NCBI GenBank assembly: GCA_016202645.1
Contig: JACQOF010000128.1
Coordinates: forward strand, 1-34,596
Direction of reading: 5' to 3'
Length of the DNA: 34,596 nucleotides
Source of the DNA: a bacterium
GTDB lineage: Bacteria > Lindowbacteria > 2-12-FULL-62-27
This document shows positions 21,243-32,465 of the stretch, in pieces; the stretch's first letter is position 1, and every line of letters begins with the position of its first letter. The notes below the pieces were generated by a model. The model ran no database searches, was not told where the DNA came from, and saw nothing but the letters and a program-made list of their open reading frames with translations. Made by a program: the position numbers and the translations under genes.

Positions 21243-24200
21243 CTCCCTTGGCGGGCTTTCGACCCGTGTCTTGCGATGATGAACCTTGTGCGCCGAGAAA
21301 TCCGGGAACCAGTTCACTCAAACGCCCTCGAATGATGGAAACCAACGGCTCCTCTGTCCATAAGATATTAGGTTTATTGTAGTTACCTAAAAGTGAAAAG
21401 TCAAGAACTACTCCTTCTCGCCGGCCGGCGAAAAGCGACAGGATGCGGGTCTCGTACAAAAGCTGGGTGAATACGTTCTCCTTCGGATAAAACGTCACGT
21501 GAAAATGACTGTCCGACGGCGCAAGCGGCATGAACGCCGCGTCCAATCCGAGTCTCCCGCGGATTCTCCAGCGGCCCGCATTTGACGGAAGGTCCAGGTC
21601 CAGCTTGACGCCGCCGCTTTCGATGTCGGAGGAATACGCGAATGGACTGAAGACGACAGCATCCGTGAGGGAAAAACGCATGAGATCCAGAATCTGGAAA
21701 AGCGGCGGGATTTTTCCGAAGGTCAAATGGTCAAAAAACAGGTCCATCCGGCCGCGGATCGATCCTGTATCGGAAAAATTCGGCGCCTTCAGATGGAGCT
21801 CCCCCCGGACCGACCCGTTGATGCCGGAGCCCGCCCTGAACATGTTCGTCAGAGACATCGGTTGGTCCCGCATAAAGGTTATCTCCGACAACGAAGAGTT
21901 TGGGCCGGCGGCACGGTAATGGGTCAGGACCGGCGTGTCGACTTGGATCGTGAAATTCTCCGGCGCCAGATAAAAACGGCCGCGCGACATCGGAAAATCA
22001 AAGGCGCGAAACCGCAGACGATCCGCCGACACGGTCGCGGCCACCTCGAAGTCCTCAACAGGATCGGCCCGGTTCTGGCGCGGCTGGATGGCCGACAAGA
22101 GATCGTCCAGACGGAGATCCGGAGAGATAAAATCGAGGGTCCACTTCCGGAGATTCCCCGGCCGACTGCCGCCGGTCGCCTGCAGAGGGCTTCGCGCCAG
22201 TATGCCGCCCACTCGCTCCAGATGGATCACACTGTCGTCAACGCTGACGAAGCCGGACGCGGATTCGACCGCGGTCTCAAACGACGGCAACCAGATCCGC
22301 GCGTCCCGGAATTCCGCCGTCCCGTCCACCCGCCATCGTCTCGCGCGGCTAATCCCCTCGGAAACAGTGTCCGGGATGGTGGTGAATCGCATGGACACGT
22401 CCCCGCGGCCGGCGGCCGGCAAGTACGGAATCCGACGCTTCGCGTGGCGGGCCAGGGATTCCCACAAGATGCCCTCCTGACGGAAAAAAACGCCCGCGGT
22501 CATCTCGGGCGTCATCAGATTCCTGAAAAATGGGTTCAGAACCGCTTCGAATCCGCCGACTTTGGCGTGAATCTGGCCGTCGCCCCGCTCCCCCGTGAAG
22601 TCGATCCGCCCGTAGGCCCTGAGCGGCGGATCGTACGGCTTTAGAGGCAGAGACAGATTTCGGAACGCGACTTTTCCCCGGATCGCCCAGACCGAATCCG
22701 GATCCCGGCTCAATTTCAAATCGACGTTCGCCAGTCCCGACGGTTTCGACGATGCGGCGGCGCCCGGATCAGCCGCTCCGCGGCCCCCAGTGCCGGCGTC
22801 TCTGACGCCGGCCGGCGCCTTCAACACGTCGGGGATGTAGAAATACATCAGGTCACCTACAGCCAAATCCCGGCCCGACAGGATTAAATTCGAGCGGCGA
22901 TCCCGGTAATCGGCGGCGACGCCGGACAACACCAGGGATGACGGCCCGAACGGGATGTAAATCTCCGGGATCGTGACGCCGGACTGATTGAACTTGACGG
23001 TGCCCAGAAATGAGTACTGGCCCAGAAACGGGGAATACGTAAACGTGTCTGGGCGGATGTCCACAAGCCCCTCATACCGCCACGACGCCGGTCGAAGCAT
23101 CGGGCCGGAGAGGGACATTTTAGCCTGAAGTCGGGAGGGACTGGAGATTGTTTCCAGGAAGGCGTTTAAAAATCGCATCACGTGGAAATGGGCGCTCAGG
23201 CGCTCAAGACCCGGCTCGTCAAATTCCGGGGCATAAAAGTCCAGGTCCGAATGAAGCCGCCGGTCCAGTCGCGCCGCGCCGGTCACGCCCACAGCCAAAT
23301 CCCCGGTCCGCAACTCCCCATCGGTCACCCGTAGATTCGGCGCGGACCAGAGTCCGTTCATCCGGACATCCACATCCAGCGGCGGATAGATGTAGTCGAT
23401 TTCCGCGGGTTCTGGAAAAACCTGCGAAACCTCGCCCTCCCACAACGGTTCACTCTCCCCCTCTCCCTCCGCCTCGGGAGGACCGGTGTCTCGAATCGGC
23501 GACTCCGGCGCATCAAGCGGCGCAGTCTCCGGCTCCGACCCGACATCGGCAGTATCGGCCGACCCCCACGGATGGGGGGAGTGCCGCCGAGCGACAAGGA
23601 TGTCGCGAACGGCCAATCCATCGTGAGTATCCGCTTCCAAAGATTTGGCGGACGGGCCGGTCCAGTAGAGCTGATCCACTCGCACCTGGCCGCTGACAGA
23701 ATCGCCGGATTTGTGGATCACGGCCGATAACATCCCGTGAAATTTGTGGGGACTGCCGGAAACCCCGCTCAGGGTCGTGAGTCCGACACGCTCGGCTGTC
23801 AGGTGAAACTCCCGGCCCTCGTCATACGTCAATTCGGTCGTCCCCAGCTCCCGGCTCGTCAGCTTCGCCCACGCCCGGATCCCGGCGCCGGCTTCGCGCC
23901 GGATGTGCGCGTCGACTTCCTCCACCAACGCGGAGTAGGGTCCGCTCCGAAGATGGATCTTTCCGTGACGGACCTTCAGGTTCAAACGATCGGGAAGGAT
24001 CGATTTCAACTTGGACATCACATACTCGGTGTCGCTCAAAAAAGCCGCGGCCGATGAGGGAACCACCTGCGGGCTGGGTGCGCCATTTCGGAGTTCGACG
24101 GAAAAAATCGGCGTGATCCACTTCATCCGGCCCGGCACCAGGCGGCGCTCGGACAGGCTTCGCAGCCAGGAACACCCTAATACCATCTCGTCCACGGACA

Positions 24201-24429
24201 ACGTCGCTTGCCGGCGGGGCCACACGGCCGCCAGGTCGGCGGCGATCAGGCCGCGGACGGAAAGCCGGACGGAACCGACTTCGACGTGAATGCCGTACTT
24301 CTCCGTCAGATGCCGCTGAACAGGTCCCTTCAGCGGGGCAAGCGGGATCCCGTAGTAGGCCAGAAACAGAACGAGCGCCCCCGCCGCCAATTTGATCCGC
24401 TTGCGTTTCCTTCGATCCTCCGCACCCAT
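21226..24429 (-). CDS. AsmA/DUF748-like envelope protein, large
   Basis: This 1067-residue protein has one N-terminal membrane helix (about residues 14-33, LAAGALVLFLAYYGIPLAPL), then a long beta-rich periplasmic body. The opening LTEKYGIHVEVGSVRLSVRGLIAADLAAVW is typical of AsmA/TamB-like repeating beta-groove proteins, and the end (INGSVRGELHLKAPN, LDFSLLGNYNKPNILWT) matches their C-terminal domain. Relatives bridge inner and outer membranes and move or shelter phospholipids. A negatively charged, proline-rich linker (EPETAPLDAPESP and on) interrupts it near residues 300-335. ATG 24429 is chosen over a GTG two codons earlier. It heads the operon with DUF3108 and the M48 protease. The exact subfamily is uncertain. 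Confidence 0.78.
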   Translation of the reverse strand: MGAEDRRKRKRIKLAAGALVLFLAYYGIPLAPLKGPVQRHLTEKYGIHVEVGSVRLSVRGLIAADLAAVWPRRQATLSVDEMVLGCSWLRSLSERRLVPGRMKWITPIFSVELRNGAPSPQVVPSSAAAFLSDTEYVMSKLKSILPDRLNLKVRHGKIHLRSGPYSALVEEVDAHIRREAGAGIRAWAKLTSRELGTTELTYDEGREFHLTAERVGLTTLSGVSGSPHKFHGMLSAVIHKSGDSVSGQVRVDQLYWTGPSAKSLEADTHDGLAVRDILVARRHSPHPWGSADTADVGSEPETAPLDAPESPIRDTGPPEAEGEGESEPLWEGEVSQVFPEPAEIDYIYPPLDVDVRMNGLWSAPNLRVTDGELRTGDLAVGVTGAARLDRRLHSDLDFYAPEFDEPGLERLSAHFHVMRFLNAFLETISSPSRLQAKMSLSGPMLRPASWRYEGLVDIRPDTFTYSPFLGQYSFLGTVKFNQSGVTIPEIYIPFGPSSLVLSGVAADYRDRRSNLILSGRDLAVGDLMYFYIPDVLKAPAGVRDAGTGGRGAADPGAAASSKPSGLANVDLKLSRDPDSVWAIRGKVAFRNLSLPLKPYDPPLRAYGRIDFTGERGDGQIHAKVGGFEAVLNPFFRNLMTPEMTAGVFFRQEGILWESLARHAKRRIPYLPAAGRGDVSMRFTTIPDTVSEGISRARRWRVDGTAEFRDARIWLPSFETAVESASGFVSVDDSVIHLERVGGILARSPLQATGGSRPGNLRKWTLDFISPDLRLDDLLSAIQPRQNRADPVEDFEVAATVSADRLRFRAFDFPMSRGRFYLAPENFTIQVDTPVLTHYRAAGPNSSLSEITFMRDQPMSLTNMFRAGSGINGSVRGELHLKAPNFSDTGSIRGRMDLFFDHLTFGKIPPLFQILDLMRFSLTDAVVFSPFAYSSDIESGGVKLDLDLPSNAGRWRIRGRLGLDAAFMPLAPSDSHFHVTFYPKENVFTQLLYETRILSLFAGRREGVVLDFSLLGNYNKPNILWTEEPLVSIIRGRLSELVPGFLGAQGSSSQDTGRKPAKGVVPPE

Positions 24430-24452
24430 GACCACCGACCCTATCCTATTTC

Positions 24453-24493
24453 AAAAAAAAAATCCCCCCTCCCGCAAAACACGGGGAGGGGGG
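24453..24493 (-). terminator. Rho-independent terminator of groESL
   Basis: On the minus strand the 10-bp stem CCCCCCTCCC/GGGAGGGGGG (24493-24484 with 24473-24464) closes a loop of about 10 bases and is followed within 2 bases by a run of ten T (24462-24453). It lies about 50 bases after the groL stop and about 25 bases before the AsmA-like ATG, so it separates the two operons. Confidence 0.9.
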
Positions 24494-24543
24494 TTCCTGA
24501 CGACGTTCGGCGGCCGTATATCGCGGCCGGGCCGAACTCCAAC

Positions 24544-26504
<1,961 letters not shown>

Positions 26505-26532
26505 ACAACCAACTCCCTCCTTCTGTGAATTG

Positions 26533-26559
26533 TTAGCACTCGGGTTGAGTGAGTGCTAA
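26533..26559 (-). promoter_or_regulatory. CIRCE operator (HrcA binding site)
   Basis: The perfect consensus TTAGCACTC-N9-GAGTGCTAA occupies 26533-26541 and 26551-26559. It lies directly downstream of the groES promoter -10 box, so bound HrcA would block transcription; heat relieves this in known systems. The hrcA gene is not in the window. Confidence 0.98.
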
Positions 26560-26567
26560 GAGGCGAC

Positions 26568-26596
26568 ACCATACCGGAAGGGGCGAATGTTGTCAA
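26568..26596 (-). promoter_or_regulatory. sigma70-type promoter of groESL
   Basis: On the minus strand TTGACA (26596-26591), a 17-base spacer and TATGGT (26573-26568) form a near-consensus promoter; transcription would start at the edge of the CIRCE element. Two six-base A-tracts (minus strand) at 26602-26607 and 26614-26619, 12 bases apart, lie just upstream of the -35 box and may act as an UP element or bend. Confidence 0.85.
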
Positions 26597-26639
26597 GCGG
26601 ATTTTTTGGGGGATTTTTTGGGGGACTAGGAAATTCTCC

Positions 26640-29600
26640 TCACGGCGTCCACACGCCCTTCTTCGCCGTGTGCGAGTAACAGTACCAGCCCGGACGGAAT
26701 CCCACGCCGTCCAGACAGATCTGGCCGTTGTCCGACCACTGCGGGCGCGGCATGGAGATCATAAAATATTTCGGCTGATCCGACGCCAGCTTCTCCTCCT
26801 CGTTCATCCGGATCCCCGATAGAAAGGTTCCGGGAATCTTCACAATATCCTCGCCGGCATATGCGATGTTGCGCACTTTGAAGGGCGTCCGCGGCGCCGT
26901 GAAACTTACGGACTTCGCCTCCACGACCAGATACACGCGCGGCTCGGTAAAGATGACCCGCCGCAGGGTGCAGTACACTTCCTCGAAATCCAGGGACATG
27001 CCCCGGCTGTTGTGAAAACGTTCCTCGATCGGAAACGTCCGGTACGCCACGCCGGCCTGGCTCAGGCGGCTCTCCGCATTCGACAAAGCCCCGGCAATGT
27101 CGCGCGCGCCCGACAGGTCGAAGGGGTCGTACATGTATCCCAACCTCGTCCCGGCGACGGCGGCGGAAATCGCAATGCCCAGGTTCATCCCGTAGGTCTT
27201 CAGGTAATCCTTCGCCCGCTCAAAATACGCGCCGGTTTGGCCGCGGCGGTCGAGAACTTCCATCCTCAGCCGGTCAAATCTCTGGGCCAGGGCCTTCGAT
27301 GGGCGCGATTCGAGATACTTGATCTTCCTGTCCACAGCCTCCAGATCGCCGCCCTTCAGATAAAGTTCCGCCGCTTCAAGCGCGGCGCTCGGGGCAAGGG
27401 TGGCGTCCGGGTTCTGCTCCAAAAACCGTTCAAGCCCTTCCAGCGCGTCCTCCCTCTGGCCTTGCTGGATCTTGCACAGATTCACCGCGAACAGACTGTC
27501 TCGCGCCCACGGCGTCCGCGGCCAGGATCGCACCACTCGGTTGTACAGCCCCTCCGCGTCGGCATACCGCCGCTCGTGGTAGGCGCAGTCCGCGCGCCGC
27601 AGAAGCGCATCCTTCACGATGTCCCCGCCTTCCTTCACGGCCTCGAAATATTTCGACGCTTCGGCGTACCGCTCCCCGTCGAAATGCGTCATGCCGACCA
27701 GAAAATTTGCCTCCGAAACCAGCGAGGGCGTCTTGAGCTGGTTGGCGTACCGGCGGAATTCCTGCTCCAGTTTCCCCGTTTGCTTGCCGCGGTCCAGCAG
27801 CCGCAGATAGGAAACGATGGCCCACTCCCGGCGGGCGGCCGGGGTCTTCGGATGCTCGACCAGATAACGGATGTGCGGGTCCGCGGCCGGCCAGTTGCCC
27901 AGGGCCAGATAGGATTCCGCGAGCTTCCCACGGAAATCGGGGTCGTCCCGGTAGGGAGTTATCTCCGCCAGCGGCGACATAAGCGCCGCCGCGTCCGCAT
28001 AGCGCTTCTGCTCCAGACGAATCAGCGCCAGTCGGTACTTCGCTTGAACCGCAAGTCCGTCCGATGACGATTCAGCGGCGGCGCTCGCCAGCTTTTCGAA
28101 AGCTTTCTCCGCTTCCGCCAATTGAGATCCCTCCAGCGCGGACGTCCCCAACTGAAAGTATGCCTCGGCTACGTATTTCCCCTCGGGATAGGTCTCCAGA
28201 TACGCCTGAAATCCGCGCCGGGCCGCCGCTTCGTCCCCGGCCTCCTTCGAAAACTTCGCGCGTAAATAGCGCGCATCCTCGGCCAGATCCGACGAGCGCC
28301 GCACCGTCACCCACTTCTCCAAAACCTCCAGGGTCTTCATCGCCTGCACGGGTTGCTTGAGGCGGTCATACGCGCGCACTTCGGCGTAGGCGGCGCGGCC
28401 GTAGAAGTCCTCCTCCGGAGGGACGGAACCCAGAAGGCTCTGGGTGTATCGCGGCACAAGTCCGTGCCGGTTCTTCGAGGCCAGTTTGTCGATCGCGAAG
28501 AGGTAGAGTCCGAGAGAATAGGACGCGCCGTTGAACCGGCCAAGCTGAGCGTCCAATTGCCGGCGAAGGTCTTCCTCCTTTCCGGTCGCCGAAAATTCGA
28601 TCGCGTTGTCGATCTCGACGGCGGCGTCAAGAAACAAACCGGGATCGGATTCCGGGCCGCTCGGAACGCCGCCGACTTCCTCCAGATCCTTCAGCAGGCG
28701 GTCGGCCCACGCGGGGTTTTTGTCGCGAAGATTCGAAAGCACGGCGTAGTATCGGTACTGGCGCGTTTCGGGATTTCCGGCGGGGCCCTTCGCCAGATCA
28801 CCGTAGATTTTCCCCGCCTCCTTGTACCGGCCCAGCCGGTACAGCGATTCGGCAAGCATCGGGCGTTCCTTCTGACGCGCATCCGGGCCGGCCTGCCGCA
28901 AACGCGACAGGGCCGTCAGGACTGACTCGTAGGCGCCGCCGGCGAAATGCGACCGCGCAAGATCCAATAAACTCTCGTTTCGGGCGGATTCGTCCGGCGC
29001 GTACCCCGCGGCGCGCTCCAGGTACACTATCGCGTCGGCATGCCGGCCGCTCTCCAGATGGATCTGACCGGTCAGGCGGTTCACCCGGTAACTGTCTTCG
29101 TTCATCTCTCCAAGCAAAGCCAGCGCGGCGGTGGGGTTCTTTTTTCGGAATGCCTCTTCCGCGCGGAAAAATACGGCTTCGTTCTTCAAGTCCCGACGGC
29201 CCGATTCTTCCGCAATCTTTTCCACGCGCTTCGCCGACGCATCGGCGGCCTCGGATTGCGCCTGGGACCGGTACAGGTATGAAAGCTGAAGACCGGCGCC
29301 GGCCAGAATGTCCGGCAGCGCGTCCATGCCTGTCGATATCTCGTGGTATAGATCGTAGGCGCGCTCGGGTTCCCCCAGCGCCGTCAACATCTGCGCGTGG
29401 CGGTAGGCGGCCTCGGCGCGGAATTCCGGGGGAAGATCCTCCATCACGGAGACCTTCTCATAAAATTTTGCGGCTACACCGGCGCGGCCCGCCGCCGCGG
29501 CGGCCTCGGCCTTCATCATCATCTCTTCCGCTTGGTAATGGGGCGTTCCCCGTTTCGAGGAATCATGCATCGCGAGACTCTCCGCCTCGCGGCCGAGGCG

Positions 29601-30236
29601 CACCAGAACCCGGCGAAGACGAAGCTCCGCGCCCAAACGGTCGACGCGCGGGAGGCGCTCCATCGAGAGAAGCCGCCGAAGGGCCGGCTCCGCGCCGCGG
29701 TCGTCGCCCTGCATGAGCAGACTCTCCACCACGCCGGTCCGGGCCTGCACGGCAAGCTCGCTGTCCGAGGATTGGCTCTCGCTGAGCGCCGCGTAGTACC
29801 TCTGCGCCTGACGGTACTCCCGCTCGCGCATCGCGCTCCGCGCCGCGGCCAACTGCGATTTCGGTGCGTAGCTCGAACCCGGGGATCCGGCAAGAAGTCG
29901 ATCGTATAATCGGCGCGCGCCGGCGGCGTCGCCCAACACCCGGCGCGACTCGGCGGCCCAGTAGGCGGCCGCGTCCGACCGGGAATCCGACGGATATCGG
30001 TCCAGGATCTTCTCGAACGCCGACGCGGCCAGCTCGTACTCGGCCCTCTTAAAATAGAAGGTTGCTGTGTTGTACTCCTCCACAAAATCGGCAAGGGCGG
30101 GGACGGAAAAAATGACGAGACAAAAAAGGACGCAGACGCCGCGGACATTATGCCTGCCCCTCCACCCTTGCTTATACCTCCGCCCTTGCTTACCCCTCCC
30201 CCCTTGAGGGGGAGGTTGGGAGGGGGGTGCTTTCAC
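26640..30236 (-). CDS. large exported tetratricopeptide-repeat protein
   Basis: The product of up to 1198 residues is made almost entirely of TPR-type helical hairpins, from AEYELAASAFEKILDRYPSD to AEGLYNRVVRSWPRTPWARD and on. TPR arrays bind other proteins. The hydrophobic GVCVLFCLVIFSVPALA followed by DF reads as a signal peptide near residue 50, so it is probably periplasmic. The last 160 residues are a non-TPR, beta-rich region with FEEVYCTLRRVIFTEPRVYLVVEA and an aromatic end. The only ordinary start is GTG 30236, which overlaps the cstA stop (GTGA); the first 30 codons lie in a dispersed GC-rich repeat, so the true start may be a rare codon downstream. It may work with the neighbouring membrane protein, but no function can be assigned. 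Confidence 0.8.
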   Translation of the reverse strand: MKAPPSQPPPQGGRGKQGRRYKQGWRGRHNVRGVCVLFCLVIFSVPALADFVEEYNTATFYFKRAEYELAASAFEKILDRYPSDSRSDAAAYWAAESRRVLGDAAGARRLYDRLLAGSPGSSYAPKSQLAAARSAMREREYRQAQRYYAALSESQSSDSELAVQARTGVVESLLMQGDDRGAEPALRRLLSMERLPRVDRLGAELRLRRVLVRLGREAESLAMHDSSKRGTPHYQAEEMMMKAEAAAAAGRAGVAAKFYEKVSVMEDLPPEFRAEAAYRHAQMLTALGEPERAYDLYHEISTGMDALPDILAGAGLQLSYLYRSQAQSEAADASAKRVEKIAEESGRRDLKNEAVFFRAEEAFRKKNPTAALALLGEMNEDSYRVNRLTGQIHLESGRHADAIVYLERAAGYAPDESARNESLLDLARSHFAGGAYESVLTALSRLRQAGPDARQKERPMLAESLYRLGRYKEAGKIYGDLAKGPAGNPETRQYRYYAVLSNLRDKNPAWADRLLKDLEEVGGVPSGPESDPGLFLDAAVEIDNAIEFSATGKEEDLRRQLDAQLGRFNGASYSLGLYLFAIDKLASKNRHGLVPRYTQSLLGSVPPEEDFYGRAAYAEVRAYDRLKQPVQAMKTLEVLEKWVTVRRSSDLAEDARYLRAKFSKEAGDEAAARRGFQAYLETYPEGKYVAEAYFQLGTSALEGSQLAEAEKAFEKLASAAAESSSDGLAVQAKYRLALIRLEQKRYADAAALMSPLAEITPYRDDPDFRGKLAESYLALGNWPAADPHIRYLVEHPKTPAARREWAIVSYLRLLDRGKQTGKLEQEFRRYANQLKTPSLVSEANFLVGMTHFDGERYAEASKYFEAVKEGGDIVKDALLRRADCAYHERRYADAEGLYNRVVRSWPRTPWARDSLFAVNLCKIQQGQREDALEGLERFLEQNPDATLAPSAALEAAELYLKGGDLEAVDRKIKYLESRPSKALAQRFDRLRMEVLDRRGQTGAYFERAKDYLKTYGMNLGIAISAAVAGTRLGYMYDPFDLSGARDIAGALSNAESRLSQAGVAYRTFPIEERFHNSRGMSLDFEEVYCTLRRVIFTEPRVYLVVEAKSVSFTAPRTPFKVRNIAYAGEDIVKIPGTFLSGIRMNEEEKLASDQPKYFMISMPRPQWSDNGQICLDGVGFRPGWYCYSHTAKKGVWTP
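30193..30228. repeat. GC-rich dispersed repeat, second copy
   Basis: The segment matches 2564-2599 except for a few bases at the left edge (shared CCCCCCTTGAGGGGGAGGTT and the following G-rich run). It lies in the overlap between the cstA end and the start of the TPR frame, where it is read as a proline-, glutamine- and glycine-rich peptide. Confidence 0.8.
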
Positions 30237-31981
30237 CCCCGGCTCGCTTCATCCATCGGCGCCCTGCGCGAATCGTAGTATCTCTTGATCGAAAGCAGAA
30301 TCAACGAAAACGACAGCACGAGAAGAAACAAATCCGAAACGGCCAGGATCCACGAATGGTCGGCCAGATAATTCGGCAGAAGCCTCGCCAGGGACCACAA
30401 GGTCGTCACGGAAATCGCGACGCACGGCAGCAGCGTGTAGACCGTGGGTCGGCGCACCGCATGCAGCCACGTCGTGACGATGATGAGCGAGAGCGCCGCC
30501 AGAAGCTGGTTCGCCGAACCGAAGAGCGGCCAGATTTTTTGCCACACGCCGCTCTTGGCCACCACCCACATCAGAACGACCGACAGGAGGGCGTTGAACC
30601 ACGGATTGAGGAGAACCTTCCCCGGGGTCTTGAACGCCATGCGCCAGAATTCTTCGAAAAGATACCGGTTTAAACGAACAGATGTGTCCAACGTCGTGAT
30701 CACGAATCCCTCCACGAGCAATATCCCGAAAACCACGCCAAGCCACGGCGGAATGCCGAGGCCCTTTTCGAAAATACCGGCGGCGCCCAGCGCAAACCCC
30801 AGGATCGGGTTCGCTTGTGTCGGGTCGGCGGGCCATACGGCCTGCAAATAATCCGCGTAGGCGATGCCCGCGCTGATGGAAAGCGTCACGCACAGGCCCA
30901 GCGTCGACTCCCCCAGCATCGCCGCATATCCGACCCGGCGGGCGTATCGCTCGCTTGGGATCTGCTTGGAGGTGATGCCGCTGCCGACGATGCCGTGAAA
31001 TCCGGAAACGGCGCCGCAGGCGATCGTGATGAACAGGCCAGGCCACACCCAGCCGAGGTTCGTCCGCGCGGCGGCGTCGATGTTCGTCATCGGCGCCAGT
31101 AGGCTCGCGCCCTTGAGGCCCGCCGCTAACAGCGCCAGTACGAGCAGGATCAGGCCGCCGTAGAGGATTTGCACGTTGGTGAAATCGCGCGGTTGAAGAA
31201 TCAACCACACCGGGACGCCGGCGGCGACGAAAATATAGAGGGAAAAAATGCCCTGCCACGTCTCCGGCGCGAACGCCACCGGATAATAAAATCCGGCGAT
31301 GACCGATCCGGCGGCGATTAGAGCCGCCAGCGGGTACATCAGTCCCATCGGGAAACCCTTTTTGTACACCATCCAGCCGAGAAGCGGCGCGAACAGGGTG
31401 ATGAGGATCACGGAGGTCGAGGCAATCCCGCCGATCTGCGCGTGGGCGACGCCGGATTTTATCACGGTCGCAAACGTCTCCTGGTCCGGGCTGAGACCGA
31501 GTTTCGTCACGGGCCAGAGCGATGTCAGCGCCTTCGCGGTCGCCTGCAGAAAAACCGCGTTCACGATCACGATGAGGACGATCAAAAATAAAATGAATAA
31601 CACAAACGCGGTCGGCCCCAGAACCGTCCGCGCGATCTCCGCCATGCTCCGGCCGCGGTGGCGCACCGAGATGAAGAGACACGCGAAATCATGGACGGCG
31701 CCGATGAAAACGCCGCCGAAGACTACCCACATCCACGCCGGCAGAGCGCCGTAAATCAGCGCGGTCGCCGGACCCAGAATTGGGCCCGCGCCGGAGATCG
31801 TCGCGAAATGGTGCGCAAACAAAATGTGGGGCTTCGTCGGCACATAGTCCCGGCCGTCAAATTCCGTGGTCGCGGGCGTCGGCCGGGCATCGTCCACGCC
31901 CCAGACGCGCTCGAGCAGGCGCGAATAAACAAAATAGCCGAACGCGTAGAGAAGAAGCGACGGGAGGAGAAACAGGAGAAT
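30233..31981 (-). CDS. cstA: carbon starvation protein CstA-family transporter (5' end altered)
   Basis: CstA-family proteins are polytopic inner-membrane transporters for peptides or pyruvate induced by carbon starvation. The frame has the family block DARPTPATTEFDGRDYVPTK, then HHFATISGAGPILGPATALIYG and about fourteen hydrophobic helices. The normal first helix (NILLFLLPSLLLYAFGYFVY) is encoded upstream of the first ordinary start codon (GTG 31897), but the frame from 31993 to 31898 has no ATG, GTG or TTG. The only initiators in place are rare ones such as ATT 31981 or ACG 31987, both within the terminal repeat of a MITE at 31978-32104. Starting at GTG 31897 would give 554 residues lacking helix 1. 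Coordinates here assume ATT. The stop overlaps the start of the TPR gene. Confidence 0.85.
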   Translation of the reverse strand: MLLFLLPSLLLYAFGYFVYSRLLERVWGVDDARPTPATTEFDGRDYVPTKPHILFAHHFATISGAGPILGPATALIYGALPAWMWVVFGGVFIGAVHDFACLFISVRHRGRSMAEIARTVLGPTAFVLFILFLIVLIVIVNAVFLQATAKALTSLWPVTKLGLSPDQETFATVIKSGVAHAQIGGIASTSVILITLFAPLLGWMVYKKGFPMGLMYPLAALIAAGSVIAGFYYPVAFAPETWQGIFSLYIFVAAGVPVWLILQPRDFTNVQILYGGLILLVLALLAAGLKGASLLAPMTNIDAAARTNLGWVWPGLFITIACGAVSGFHGIVGSGITSKQIPSERYARRVGYAAMLGESTLGLCVTLSISAGIAYADYLQAVWPADPTQANPILGFALGAAGIFEKGLGIPPWLGVVFGILLVEGFVITTLDTSVRLNRYLFEEFWRMAFKTPGKVLLNPWFNALLSVVLMWVVAKSGVWQKIWPLFGSANQLLAALSLIIVTTWLHAVRRPTVYTLLPCVAISVTTLWSLARLLPNYLADHSWILAVSDLFLLVLSFSLILLSIKRYYDSRRAPMDEASRG

Positions 31982-32104
31982 GTTCGTTACTATTCAGTCC
32001 TCTCCGTCATTCCCGCGAAAGCGGGAATCCAGTCTGCTTGGCTTAAGCCGCATGCATCCACCTCAGGCGGACGGACATGACGACCTGAACAGTTACGAAC
32101 ATTC
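31978..32104. mobile_element. MITE-like element with terminal inverted repeats, complete
   Basis: The 127-bp element is bounded by 20-bp inverted repeats at 31978-31997 (GAATGTTCGTTACTATTCAG) and 32085-32104; 18 of 20 positions match. Inside is the CGTCATTCC...GGAATCCAG hairpin (32005-32032) shared with copy 1 at the window start, then a different GC-rich core. It encodes nothing and would have to be moved by a transposase elsewhere. It borders the first codons of cstA. A target duplication is not clear. Confidence 0.75.
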
Positions 32105-32110
32105 GCAGTC

Positions 32111-32455
32111 CTACCCCTTCCGGTCGAACTTGCCGCGTACGGGACGGGGTTCGTCCCGGCGCAATTCCGAAATCCGGGCGCCCAACTCGCGCTTCCTGCT
32201 CTCCACCGCCTGCTTGAGCTTCAGAAAAGATTGCGTCGCCTCTTCGAAGGCCGCGCGGAGCTCGGCGCGGGACGCGGCGCCGGTCGGCGCGGATGCCGGC
32301 AGGCGCTGTGGATCGTGCGCCGCCAGCTCCTTGAATTGGACTTCCATCCCCTTCAGCGCTTCCGGCAGGTCATCGGGCAATTCCTCCGCGAGGCGGCGCC
32401 ATTCGGACGACATCCGGCGGATGACTTGGATCCTTTCCCCGCCCCCGGAGGCCAC
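32111..32455 (-). CDS. small flagellar-cluster protein of unknown function
   Basis: I do not recognise this 114-residue protein. It is hydrophilic and helical, with heptad-like segments (SEWRRLAEELPDDLPEALKG, AELRAAFEEATQSFLKLKQA, and ESRKRELGARISELRRDE), suggesting a coiled coil. It has no signal peptide or membrane helix. It starts 10 bases after the fliS stop and is the last gene of that operon, so a FliT-like chaperone or other flagellar accessory role is possible by position only. The ATG at 32455 is the first in frame. The proline- and arginine-rich C-terminus ends close to the MITE. Confidence 0.65.
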   Translation of the reverse strand: MASGGGERIQVIRRMSSEWRRLAEELPDDLPEALKGMEVQFKELAAHDPQRLPASAPTGAASRAELRAAFEEATQSFLKLKQAVESRKRELGARISELRRDEPRPVRGKFDRKG

Positions 32456-32465
32456 GACGGCGATC

